Source: Planctomycetaceae bacterium (GTDB lineage Bacteria; Planctomycetota; Planctomycetia; Pirellulales; Thermoguttaceae). From it: DNA of 5,296 nucleotides. The translations under genes were made by a program, and so were the position numbers. The stretch covers positions 1-5,296 of the forward strand of contig JAISNF010000007.1 in assembly GCA_031276415.1 (NCBI GenBank), given 5' to 3'. Positions 1-5,135 of the stretch are shown piece after piece; within the stretch, counting starts at the first letter, position 1, and each line of letters begins with the position of its first letter. The notes beneath the pieces are model-generated. The model was not told the DNA's origin and searched no databases. It saw only the letters and a program-made list of their open reading frames with translations.

Positions 1-9
1 GGATGTGAT

Positions 10-34
10 TTTTTAAAAACAATGTTTTTAGAAA
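10..34. other. AT-rich inverted repeat near the left edge
   Basis: The arms TAAAAACA (14-21) and TGTTTTTA (23-30) are perfect complements around a single A. Pairing extends outward to 10 and 34 with one G-T pair. No T-run follows on either strand, so a standard intrinsic terminator is not supported. It could be the tail of a structure belonging to a gene left of the window, or a chance AT palindrome. Just after it, TATTATCATT occurs twice with an 11-bp period (43-64), a small tandem duplication. Confidence 0.3.
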
Positions 35-65
35 TTCCCTAATATTATCATTGTATTATCATTAA

Positions 66-125
66 CTTTTGATCTAAAATAATTCTTTAAAATTCCTCTC
101 TGTGAACTCTGTGTTCTCTTTGGTT
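66..125 (+). repeat. Dispersed repeat, copy A
   Basis: This copy starts with CTTTTGATCTAAAATAATT (66-84), identical to 1184-1202. After a short AT-rich variable stretch, a 34-bp core (92-125) matches 1216-1249 with two mismatches; its most recognisable part is GTGAACTCTGTGTTCTCT. The two copies are direct repeats about 1.1 kb apart and bracket the hydrolase gene. No ORF, transposase or tRNA is associated, so I call it an intergenic dispersed repeat of unknown function. Confidence 0.75.
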
Positions 126-176
126 TTAAAAAGTAAATTTGAGTTTTTAGAAGTACCTATCATTTCTTTATTTTTG

Positions 177-1016
177 TTATAAACTGTGCGAAAAAAGCCA
201 GTCGTAGATAAGTTGGTTGTCGTAAGTTTGTGTCCAAACGTCATGTCCGCCGCCTTCGTAAATTGTGAAAATAATTTTTTTACCGCCGGTTTTGCGAATT
301 GCGTCAACCATTTCTTGTGATCTGGAAAAAGGAATGGCTCCGTCTTTATCGCCGTGAAAATTCCAAATTGGAATTTCAGTTAGTCTTTCAGCCCATTCCG
401 TTTTGGCTCCGCCGCAAATAGGAATCGCAGCAGCAAATCGTTTGGGTGATTCACTTAAACACATCCATGTTCCAAATCCGCCCATGCTAATTCCCGTCAT
501 ATAAATGCGGCGTTTGTCAATTTTGTAATTTTGCTCAATATGGTCAAGCAAAAGCATCAACTGAAGAGGCGACCACGCAAAACCTCGTTTACATTGCGGC
601 GAAACAACAATACTGCGAAATGTTTTATTAAATTCCGGATTGTCAAGTAATTTCGGCGGACCGTGAACTTTAACTTTGACGATTTCGTCAGGAGTATTGC
701 CGCATTCGCCAAGACCATGAAGAAATAAAAGAAGCGGCGAACCATTTGATTTTGCAAGCGTTTCATAATTATGCGGTAAATAAATCCAATACCGCACGAT
801 TTCCGTTTTGGATTGATCCAATGGTCGGGGTTCGCCAATCATGGTAATACCTTCTTTGTGATTCCATGTGCTTGTACTCGCCGGAAGTTCCACACTTTGA
901 ACCGTCTGAATTCCCGGTAACGGTTTTTCGGAATTGCCGGCAATCTCTTCCGCATTCAAAAATGACAACATGATACAAAAAATAAAATAAACAAAAAAAA
1001 TAGAAAATCGAAACAT
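177..1016 (-). CDS. Secreted alpha/beta hydrolase (COG4099-like predicted peptidase/esterase)
   Basis: This is a 279-residue serine hydrolase of the dienelactone hydrolase / prolyl-oligopeptidase-like superfamily, close in pattern to the COG4099 'predicted peptidases'. The start chosen is the ATG at 1016, because it opens a clean Sec signal peptide: MFRFS, a hydrophobic core, then LNA before EE (cleavage near residue 22). A GTG at 1091 and an ATG at 1073 would put about 20-25 polar residues in front of that signal and look less likely. No start has a clear Shine-Dalgarno site. Numbering from 1016, the oxyanion-hole HG is at about 100-101, the nucleophile Ser177 lies in GISMGG, Asp225 lies in HGDKDGAIP, and His258 lies in GGGHDVW, so the triad is complete. 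The C-terminal YDWLFSHSL matches the usual family ending. It probably cleaves an ester or peptide outside the cytoplasm; the substrate cannot be read from the sequence. It is transcribed divergently from the sigma-factor operon and stands alone. Confidence 0.9.
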   Translation of the reverse strand: MFRFSIFFVYFIFCIMLSFLNAEEIAGNSEKPLPGIQTVQSVELPASTSTWNHKEGITMIGEPRPLDQSKTEIVRYWIYLPHNYETLAKSNGSPLLLFLHGLGECGNTPDEIVKVKVHGPPKLLDNPEFNKTFRSIVVSPQCKRGFAWSPLQLMLLLDHIEQNYKIDKRRIYMTGISMGGFGTWMCLSESPKRFAAAIPICGGAKTEWAERLTEIPIWNFHGDKDGAIPFSRSQEMVDAIRKTGGKKIIFTIYEGGGHDVWTQTYDNQLIYDWLFSHSL

Positions 1017-1183
1017 TGTTAATTTCAGGGTTTGGGGTTTAGAATTTGTGTTTGGGCGAAAATTAATTCGCATTTCGGCTAAATTATCCACATTTATTTT
1101 TAAAATCCAAGCCCCGCAAAAAATTAAAAACTATCGAGAAAATTTTTAATTGGAATCGAAACGTTATTTAATGTTAAAATTGC

Positions 1184-1273
1184 CTTTTGATCTAAAATAA
1201 TTTTAAAAAAGAAAAATTCCTCTCAGTGAACTCTGTGTTCTCTGTGGTTAAATCTCTGTCCTCTGTGGTTAAT
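1184..1273 (+). repeat. Dispersed repeat, copy B, with internal duplication
   Basis: It begins with CTTTTGATCTAAAATAATT (1184-1202) and continues to the core 1216-1249, which matches copy A at 92-125 except for two bases. Unlike copy A, the end of the core is duplicated: the 21-bp segments 1232-1252 and 1253-1273 agree at 18 positions, both carrying CTCTGTGGTTAA. Same orientation as copy A. The function is unknown. Confidence 0.75.
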
Positions 1274-1353
1274 AAAAACACATATTATTAGAATTATTTT
1301 TTGTGTTTTGTAACATCTGGCGGACGGCAAACATCAAAATACTGTTAATGTTG

Positions 1354-1432
1354 ATCGTGCAGAGTTTTTATTGTGTAGAGTTTATCGTGTAAAGTTTACC
1401 GTGTAAAATTTACCGATTCGGCACGATTTTTT
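1354..1432 (+). promoter_or_regulatory. Possible leader attenuator: inverted repeat plus T6
   Basis: ATCGTGC (1354-1360) and GCACGAT (1421-1427) are perfect complements that enclose the 14-bp array. The right arm runs directly into six T residues (1427-1432), as in an intrinsic terminator. A nested CCGATTCGG palindrome (1413-1421) overlaps the right arm, so competing folds are possible. Against it, the main stem is only 7 bp and would close a 60-nt loop. No leader peptide or known riboswitch core is visible. This is an inference from base pairing alone. Confidence 0.3.
1357..1414 (+). repeat. Four-copy ~14-bp tandem array in the operon leader
   Basis: The units are GTGCAGAGTTTTTATT (1357-1372), GTGTAGAGTTTATC (1373-1386), GTGTAAAGTTTACC (1387-1400) and GTGTAAAATTTACC (1401-1414). 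The first is two bases longer than the others. The last two units each contain an odd-centred palindrome, GTAAA-N-TTTAC, whose centres are 14 bp apart. The array ends 62 bp before the start of the secreted-protein gene. It could be a row of operator half-sites, a folded RNA leader, or simple slippage. Confidence 0.8.
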
Positions 1433-1438
1433 CAGGAT

Positions 1439-1462
1439 AATCCTTAAAAAAATCCTTAAAAA
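1439..1462 (+). repeat. Perfect 12-bp tandem duplication before the RBS
   Basis: AATCCTTAAAAA occurs twice back to back (1439-1450 and 1451-1462), immediately before ACAGGAG. It makes the stretch just upstream of the ribosome binding site A-rich and probably unstructured, which could help initiation. It may equally be a neutral slippage product. Confidence 0.8.
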
Positions 1463-1464
1463 AC

Positions 1465-1469
1465 AGGAG
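1465..1469 (+). promoter_or_regulatory. Ribosome binding site of the first operon gene
   Basis: AGGAG lies 7 nt before the ATG at 1477. It is the only clear, well-spaced Shine-Dalgarno sequence in the window. The downstream genes of the row seem to rely on overlap or close spacing instead. Confidence 0.75.
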
Positions 1470-1476
1470 TAGTTTT

Positions 1477-2619
1477 ATGACAAAACGATTAATTGTTTCT
1501 ATTTGGGCGTTGACGGTATCGTTAGCCGTTTATTGTGTTTCAGGTTTTGTGGTTGCCGACGAAGGTCCGGTGATCATCTCGTATCAAGACAATTTCAAAG
1601 CGTTTGCAAGTTCGGATTTTGTCGGACGATTGACGGCACTTCCAGAATGGGAACCGTTTTTTGAAGTGTTTACCCAAACCTGCGACAAAGCGATTGATAA
1701 AGAATTATCGCTCGAAAATCTCCAACTACGATTGCCGGAGCCGGTTGCCAAAGATTTGAGAAATTTTCTCGAATCAGGTATCTCCACCAAAACAGGCATC
1801 GAAAGTGTTTTTCAACATCTCGAAGCCGTGATTTTCAAACTTCAGGCAGATTTCGATGATGATGAAATTGACGAAAATCTGCAAGATTTGACCGATCTGT
1901 TACAAGGACGAAAAAGAGATTTGGAATTGGATTTTGATGGTTTGCTGGCGTTCATTATTGATGTGAATCCGCGTTCGTATCTTTCGTTTTTGAAATATTT
2001 TCGGGAGAGAACGGACTATCAATTCCTTCGTAACGAACCTAACGGCGATTTTATTCTCAAATTCGATTTTGAATTTTACGCCCGCGACATTGAATTTTGT
2101 TGCGCCGGAATAAAACTTAACACCGGACGTTATGTTCTTCTTTTTTCGGATGATGATCAAATTGTTCAATATTGTCATGCGTTCAAAAATGGTCGTTACG
2201 CTAAAATTGATACAACACAACCCAAAAAAGAATTGATTCTTGAAGAGACCTGTTTTCTTTTCCTTGACCGGCAACTAAAACGCGCTCGTATCAACTCGAA
2301 TGGAACGGAATTTTTTGGTAAAATCAAAAAAGTTACAGCAAAACTTCATGATGTGGGCGGCGTTTCGCAACTTGAAATAACCGCCGCAATGCGAACCGGA
2401 GAAGATGCCCGCGCTGTTCGTGATTTATTAACCGGATTATTGGCGTTTGCTCAATTGAATGCGAACGATAATTCGCCGGAACGCGGATTGTTGCAAGCGG
2501 TTCAAATTGATACCGCCGGAACAAACGTTTCCGTTACGGCGAAATTGGACAATCCTGAACTTTGGAAACTGATTGCCAAAGGACTTCAACAGGCAACGGA
2601 GAAAATTAAAAACCGCTAA
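1477..2619 (+). CDS. Secreted protein of unknown function
   Basis: This is a 380-residue protein that I do not recognise as a named family. The start is set by AGGAG at 7 nt and by a signal peptide: MTKR, a hydrophobic stretch from about 5 to 26, and VVA before DEG (cleavage after Ala27). Cys20 is not in a lipobox, since Tyr precedes it, so a soluble exported protein is more likely than a lipoprotein. The mature part has a strongly acidic stretch (FDDDEIDENLQDLTD, about 126-140), an aromatic-rich middle (about 168-205), Cys208-Cys209, and a C-terminal region (about 280-370). In that last region an alternating strand pattern is followed by AMRTGEDARAVRDLLTGLLAFAQLNAND and AVQIDTAGTNVSVTAKLDNPELWKLI. 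That region reminds me of C-terminal domains in secreted planctomycete proteins of unknown function; this is recall only. It is the first gene of the row, and its stop overlaps the sigma-factor start by one base, suggesting translational coupling. It may be an extracytoplasmic input or output of the ECF system. Confidence 0.85.
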   Translation: MTKRLIVSIWALTVSLAVYCVSGFVVADEGPVIISYQDNFKAFASSDFVGRLTALPEWEPFFEVFTQTCDKAIDKELSLENLQLRLPEPVAKDLRNFLESGISTKTGIESVFQHLEAVIFKLQADFDDDEIDENLQDLTDLLQGRKRDLELDFDGLLAFIIDVNPRSYLSFLKYFRERTDYQFLRNEPNGDFILKFDFEFYARDIEFCCAGIKLNTGRYVLLFSDDDQIVQYCHAFKNGRYAKIDTTQPKKELILEETCFLFLDRQLKRARINSNGTEFFGKIKKVTAKLHDVGGVSQLEITAAMRTGEDARAVRDLLTGLLAFAQLNANDNSPERGLLQAVQIDTAGTNVSVTAKLDNPELWKLIAKGLQQATEKIKNR

Positions 2620-3206
2620 TGAACCAACAATTGAACCAATTGAAAACCAAAGTGTCAAACATTAAAACGAAGGGAGCGTTGTCTCCCTTCAACAGTTGTG
2701 CTGATTCCGAATTGGTTGATCGAGTTCGATTGGGCGAAACAACAGCGTTTGATGAAATTGACCATCGATATCGGGAAACACTTTACCGTTTTTTGTTGCG
2801 GATTACATTCAATTCGGAATTGGCGGAAGAATTAACGCAACGGACATTGATACGGGCGTTTGAGATGATTGGACAACTTCAATCCGGCGAAAAATTATCC
2901 GGTTGGCTTCATCGAATTGCGTTTCGTATGGCGGTTGCGGAAAACCGTTGCAAAAAAACCGTGTCGCTGGAAGGTCTCGGCGAACCGACAATGCGCTACG
3001 AAAACCGCCTTGAAATTGAAGAAGAAAAACGAAACCTGTGGAATCTTGCCGAACAACATCTTTCACAGGAAGAGTTGACGATCCTTGTGCTTCGTTATCG
3101 TGAAGATTTACCGTTGGCGCAGATTGCCGAAAAAACCGGAAAAAATGAAGGAGCCGTGCGGGTTCAACTTCACCGTGCCCGAAAAAAACTTCAACCATTT
3201 TTATAA
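2619..3206 (+). CDS. ECF-type RNA polymerase sigma factor
   Basis: This is a 195-residue sigma-70 family protein of the ECF group, with sigma2 and sigma4 only. Sigma2 spans about residues 30-112: SELVDRVRLGETTAFDEI, then YRFLLRIT, AEELTQRTLIRAFE (the core-polymerase-binding region) and SGWLHRIAFRMA (the -10 recognition region). Sigma4 spans about 135-195, with LSQEELTILVLRYREDLPLAQIA and the helix-turn-helix KTGKNEGAVRVQLHRARKKL, which reads the -35 element. There is no sigma3 and no long C-terminal extension. The ATG overlaps the previous stop (TAATG). GGAG at about 2598 is too far away to serve as its ribosome binding site, so coupling is likely. Residues 1-28 are a polar Gln/Asn/Lys-rich leader outside the conserved domain and contain a strong DNA/RNA hairpin. 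A one-pass membrane protein follows after 10 bp and is the natural candidate for its anti-sigma factor. Confidence 0.93.
   Translation: MNQQLNQLKTKVSNIKTKGALSPFNSCADSELVDRVRLGETTAFDEIDHRYRETLYRFLLRITFNSELAEELTQRTLIRAFEMIGQLQSGEKLSGWLHRIAFRMAVAENRCKKTVSLEGLGEPTMRYENRLEIEEEKRNLWNLAEQHLSQEELTILVLRYREDLPLAQIAEKTGKNEGAVRVQLHRARKKLQPFL
2669..2690 (+). other. GC-rich hairpin inside the start of the sigma-factor gene
   Basis: GAAGGGAG (2669-2676) and CTCCCTTC (2683-2690) form a perfect 8-bp stem with the 6-nt loop CGTTGT. It lies 50 bp after the sigma start codon, in codons 17-24, within the non-conserved N-terminal leader. No T-run follows, so it is not a normal terminator. It could slow ribosomes, protect an mRNA end between the first and second genes, or be a processing site. 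The pairing is seen; the role is inferred. Confidence 0.5.
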
Positions 3207-3216
3207 AATTACTCCG

Positions 3217-4080
3217 ATGAAATTTATCGAACATTATTTTATGAACCGGATTGATCATGCTCTCGATCACGCTCAACCGCTTGCGGGTTGGACGGCGTGG
3301 TATGTTCGGCGAAATCCGAAATTGTGGGAATATTATACGAAAATGCTCAAACTTGAACTCGAACTCCGTTTTCCCAATACCGAAATAAATAATAAAAGCA
3401 ACGAAAATATTAACAACGTTGACAACGTTGACAACGTTGACAATATTGACAATATTGACAATGTTGACAACATCAACGACATTATTTTCGCAAACCGTCG
3501 GAATTATTACCTGAATGATCAACCAAATTCGCAACAAATTTCACAATCAAAGAACACGAAAATTCGTCGGCGGAATTATTGGTTCACAAATCGGGCGGTA
3601 ATTAGTGCGGCGGCGATTTTTCTTGTTTCGTTTATGATTTTATCGTTTTTTATTTTTCCGAAACAAAAAAAGATTGAGACGGGAACACCGATAGAATTAA
3701 CGGAAGATCAAAAAACGGAAGTTCAGAAAACAGAAGATCAGAAAGCGGGAGATCAGAAAACAAAAGATCAAAAAATTGATCTTGCGAATATTTTGGACGG
3801 ATTATTTTTTGCGGCGGCACCGTTGGCGGAATTAGTTCCGTCGATTGAGAATCCGTTTGCAATTCCATTTGAGAGTCCGTTTGAGATTTCTGCTAAAAGT
3901 TCCGTTAAAAATTCTGCAGAAAATCCGATTCAAAATCCGATTCAAAATTCATTTGAGAGTTCGTTGTTGAAATTTCCTGTTGAGCCGATTGTTCGTTTTA
4001 CGGATTGTCCTTTGGAATCGACATTAACGTTTCTTGAAACTGCTGGAGTTGTTCGATCTTCGAATCATGAACCCGACTGA
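3217..4080 (+). CDS. Single-pass membrane protein, candidate anti-sigma factor
   Basis: This 287-residue protein is not recognisable as a named family. The ATG at 3217 is chosen because it lies 10 bp after the sigma stop; ATG 3241 (residue 9) is a possible alternative, and neither has a Shine-Dalgarno site. Residues 1-52 form a probable helical cytoplasmic head (MNRIDHALDHAQPLAGWTAW, then NPKLWEYYTKMLKLELELRF). Residues 67-84 are an Asn-(Val/Ile)-Asp repeat. A basic patch KIRRRN (115-120) precedes one transmembrane helix (about 127-148), predicting N-in, C-out. Outside the membrane come a charged five-residue repeat (163-187), an Asn/Pro/Phe/Ser-rich low-complexity stretch (about 211-250) and a short tail with DCPLESTLTFLETAGVV. 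Position after an ECF sigma gene, topology and a helical head fit an anti-sigma factor. The usual His-Cys-Cys zinc motif of ZAS-type anti-sigma factors is absent, so the role is inferred. Its 3' end overlaps queG by 14 bp. Confidence 0.75.
   Translation: MKFIEHYFMNRIDHALDHAQPLAGWTAWYVRRNPKLWEYYTKMLKLELELRFPNTEINNKSNENINNVDNVDNVDNIDNIDNVDNINDIIFANRRNYYLNDQPNSQQISQSKNTKIRRRNYWFTNRAVISAAAIFLVSFMILSFFIFPKQKKIETGTPIELTEDQKTEVQKTEDQKAGDQKTKDQKIDLANILDGLFFAAAPLAELVPSIENPFAIPFESPFEISAKSSVKNSAENPIQNPIQNSFESSLLKFPVEPIVRFTDCPLESTLTFLETAGVVRSSNHEPD
3415..3468 (+). repeat. 9-bp tandem array encoding Asn-(Val/Ile)-Asp six times
   Basis: Six in-frame units lie back to back: AACGTTGAC three times (3415-3441), AATATTGAC twice (3442-3459) and AATGTTGAC once (3460-3468). 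A decayed unit AACATCAAC (3469-3477) follows. The grouping of identical variants points to local duplication of blocks. Each unit holds a short palindrome (AACGTT or AATATT), and the junctions give GTTGACAAC, which is also nearly self-complementary. Confidence 0.9.
3703..3777 (+). repeat. 15-bp tandem repeat encoding a charged pentapeptide
   Basis: Five in-frame 15-bp units (3703-3717, 3718-3732, 3733-3747, 3748-3762, 3763-3777) encode EDQKT, EVQKT, EDQKA, GDQKT and KDQKI. They lie just outside the predicted transmembrane helix and probably form an extended or helical charged stalk. The units differ at several bases, so this array looks older than the 9-bp array upstream. Confidence 0.8.
3922..3945 (+). 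repeat. Perfect 12-bp duplication encoding NPIQ twice
   Basis: AATCCGATTCAA occurs twice in frame, followed by a diverged relative encoding NSFE. It is part of an Asn/Pro/Phe/Ser-rich stretch in the predicted extracytoplasmic region of the candidate anti-sigma factor. Confidence 0.8.
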
Positions 4081-5029
4081 CGAATTGAAATCGGCGGCAT
4101 TGGAACTTGGTTTTGAACTTTGCGGTGTTACATCGGCGAAACAGCCGAAAACATTTCAAGCGTTTGAGCAATGGATTGATGCGGGGCAACATGCCGGAAT
4201 GAATCATCTTGTGGAAAAACGGTTTGCCCGAAAACATCCTGATTTTGTGTTGCGCGGGGTTCGGTCTATTTTGATGCTTGGTGTTTCGTTTGCGACTGTT
4301 CTTGGCGGCGAAGAACATTCTGTCCGGCAACTTAAAGGTGTTGCGGAATATGCGCGGGGAATTGATTATCATGATTGGATTCGTCAACGGCTTCGAAAAC
4401 TTGCGGTCAAATACCATGAACTTTTTCCGAATGGTCAATGTCGCGGCGTGGTTGACACGGCGCCGATTCTCGAAAAACAATTTGCGGCGGATGCCGGTTT
4501 GGGGCAAATTGGTTACAATACGTTGTTAATCAATCCGAAATACGGTTCAAAAATTTTTCTGGCGGCGTTTCTTTCAACGGAACATTTGGAAACGGAAAAA
4601 GATTCAAACAAAACGGCGATTGATTTTGTTTCAACAAATTCTACAGATTCCGGTATTACGGATTTTAGTTCAGTTAATTCAGTTAATTCTGCTGATTCTG
4701 TTAATTCTGAGGCTGGGGCGAGAATAACTTGTAATACTTGTCGAAGTTGTTTAGCAAAATGTCCGACTGGGGCGTTATTGCGTCCGTTTGTTCTTGATGC
4801 GCGGCGTTGCTTGAATTACTGGACGATTGAGCATCGTGGTGAGATTCCCAATGAGATTCGGGAAAAACTTGGTCAACATTTTTTTGGTTGTGATATTTGT
4901 ATAAATATTTGTCCTTTTAACCAACATTGCCCGACAATACCGGAAGGCGTGATTGATCCGCAATCGTTGGATATTGAGACGCTTTACCGTATTGCCCAGG
5001 GTTCACCGCTTGAACGAATTTTCCGCTAA
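4067..5029 (+). CDS. queG: Epoxyqueuosine reductase QueG, short C-terminus
   Basis: QueG reduces epoxyqueuosine to queuosine in the wobble position of tRNAs with GUN anticodons, using cobalamin and two 4Fe-4S clusters, in the cytoplasm. This protein has 320 residues from the ATG at 4067; a TTG at 4034 is possible but gives an unusual extra leader. Residues about 44-110 match the N-terminal family domain (MNHLVEKRFARKHPDF, GVRSILMLGVSF, EYARGIDYHDWIRQRLRKLA). GVVDTAPILEKQFAADAGLGQIGYNTLLI (128-156) holds Asp130, equivalent to the proposed catalytic acid. The cluster cysteines are C222, C225, C228, C232 (CNTCRSCLAKCPTGAL) and C248, C275, C278, C282 (GCDICINICPFN), all present. Two oddities stand out. 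A low-complexity linker of about 45 residues (173-219) separates the catalytic part from the ferredoxin-like part. The protein stops at GSPLERIFR, where characterised QueG proteins continue into a HEAT-like region. It is the last gene of the row and overlaps the previous one by 14 bp. Confidence 0.95.
   Translation: MNPTDELKSAALELGFELCGVTSAKQPKTFQAFEQWIDAGQHAGMNHLVEKRFARKHPDFVLRGVRSILMLGVSFATVLGGEEHSVRQLKGVAEYARGIDYHDWIRQRLRKLAVKYHELFPNGQCRGVVDTAPILEKQFAADAGLGQIGYNTLLINPKYGSKIFLAAFLSTEHLETEKDSNKTAIDFVSTNSTDSGITDFSSVNSVNSADSVNSEAGARITCNTCRSCLAKCPTGALLRPFVLDARRCLNYWTIEHRGEIPNEIREKLGQHFFGCDICINICPFNQHCPTIPEGVIDPQSLDIETLYRIAQGSPLERIFR
4670..4708 (+). repeat. 9-bp in-frame repeat inside queG
   Basis: Four 9-bp units (4670-4678, 4679-4687, 4688-4696, 4697-4705) of the form TC(A/T)G(T/C)T(A/G)AT encode Ser-Val-Asn, Ser-Val-Asn, Ser-Ala-Asp and Ser-Val-Asn; a last TCT follows. 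They lie in the linker before the first cluster cysteine (C222), where the Escherichia coli enzyme as I recall it has only a short connection. Confidence 0.8.
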
Positions 5030-5040
5030 ACAAAAAACAA

Positions 5041-5084
5041 ACGGAGATAAGCAACATTTCAGGCGAAACGTTGCCTATCTCTGT
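5041..5084 (+). terminator. Strong hairpin 11 bp after queG, probable transcript end
   Basis: Positions 5041-5055 and 5070-5084 pair over 15 positions with one A-C mismatch and one G-T pair; the core is GAGATAAGCAAC with GTTGCCTATCTC. The loop is 14 nt. No clean T-run follows, so it may act as a 3' RNA-stabilising hairpin or a factor-assisted terminator rather than a textbook intrinsic terminator. Its position right after the last gene of the row supports an operon end. Confidence 0.55.
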
Positions 5085-5110
5085 GTAAAACCTCATTTAC
5101 ACCTAATTTT
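5083..5110 (+). terminator. Second small hairpin with a weak T tail
   Basis: GTGTAAA (5083-5089) and TTTACAC (5096-5102) form a perfect 7-bp stem with a 6-nt loop, followed by CTAATTTT. It overlaps the last two bases of the preceding hairpin, so the two compete at that edge. Together they may make the transcript end of the operon. Confidence 0.4.
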
Positions 5111-5135
5111 CCTAAACAAAACAACCTCAGTAGCA

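Larger units (their letters stand above)
1017..1476. other. Divergent intergenic region, 460 bp, repeat-rich
   Basis: No convincing gene lies here. The region must hold promoters for the minus-strand hydrolase and the plus-strand operon, but I cannot assign -35/-10 boxes with confidence. TTGATC (1351-1356) and TGTAGA (1374-1379) have a 17-bp spacing, but the -10 match is weak. From left to right it contains a 9-bp AT inverted repeat (AATTAAAAA 1122-1130, TTTTTAATT 1143-1151), dispersed repeat copy B (1184-1273), the 14-bp tandem array (1357-1414) and a duplicated 12-mer (1439-1462). Confidence 0.7.

Noticed and set aside
1..42. Open plus-strand frame from the left edge ending at a TAA at 40-42
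   Set aside because: There are only 13 codons and they overlap an AT palindrome; it is not enough to call the end of a gene.
1017..1091. Longer hydrolase start at GTG 1091
   Set aside because: It would bury the signal peptide behind a polar stretch. The ATG at 1016 opens directly with a Sec signal.
1122..1151. 9-bp inverted repeat AATTAAAAA / TTTTTAATT as a terminator or operator
   Set aside because: It is A/T only, in an A/T-rich region, has a 12-nt loop and no adjoining features; chance is a good explanation.
3085..3216. In-frame upstream extension of the candidate anti-sigma factor
   Set aside because: It would lie inside the conserved sigma4 region of the sigma gene in another frame. 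The ATG at 3217, just after the sigma stop, is the simpler start.
3415..3468. CRISPR-like or iteron array
   Set aside because: The units are contiguous without spacers, in frame within a gene, and no cas or replication gene is present.
2809..3537. Long minus-strand open frame (242 codons) opposite the sigma factor and the 9-bp array
   Set aside because: It is antisense to a clear ECF sigma factor and has no recognisable domain. The NVVNVVN stretch is only the reverse reading of the array, whose in-frame units keep both strands open.
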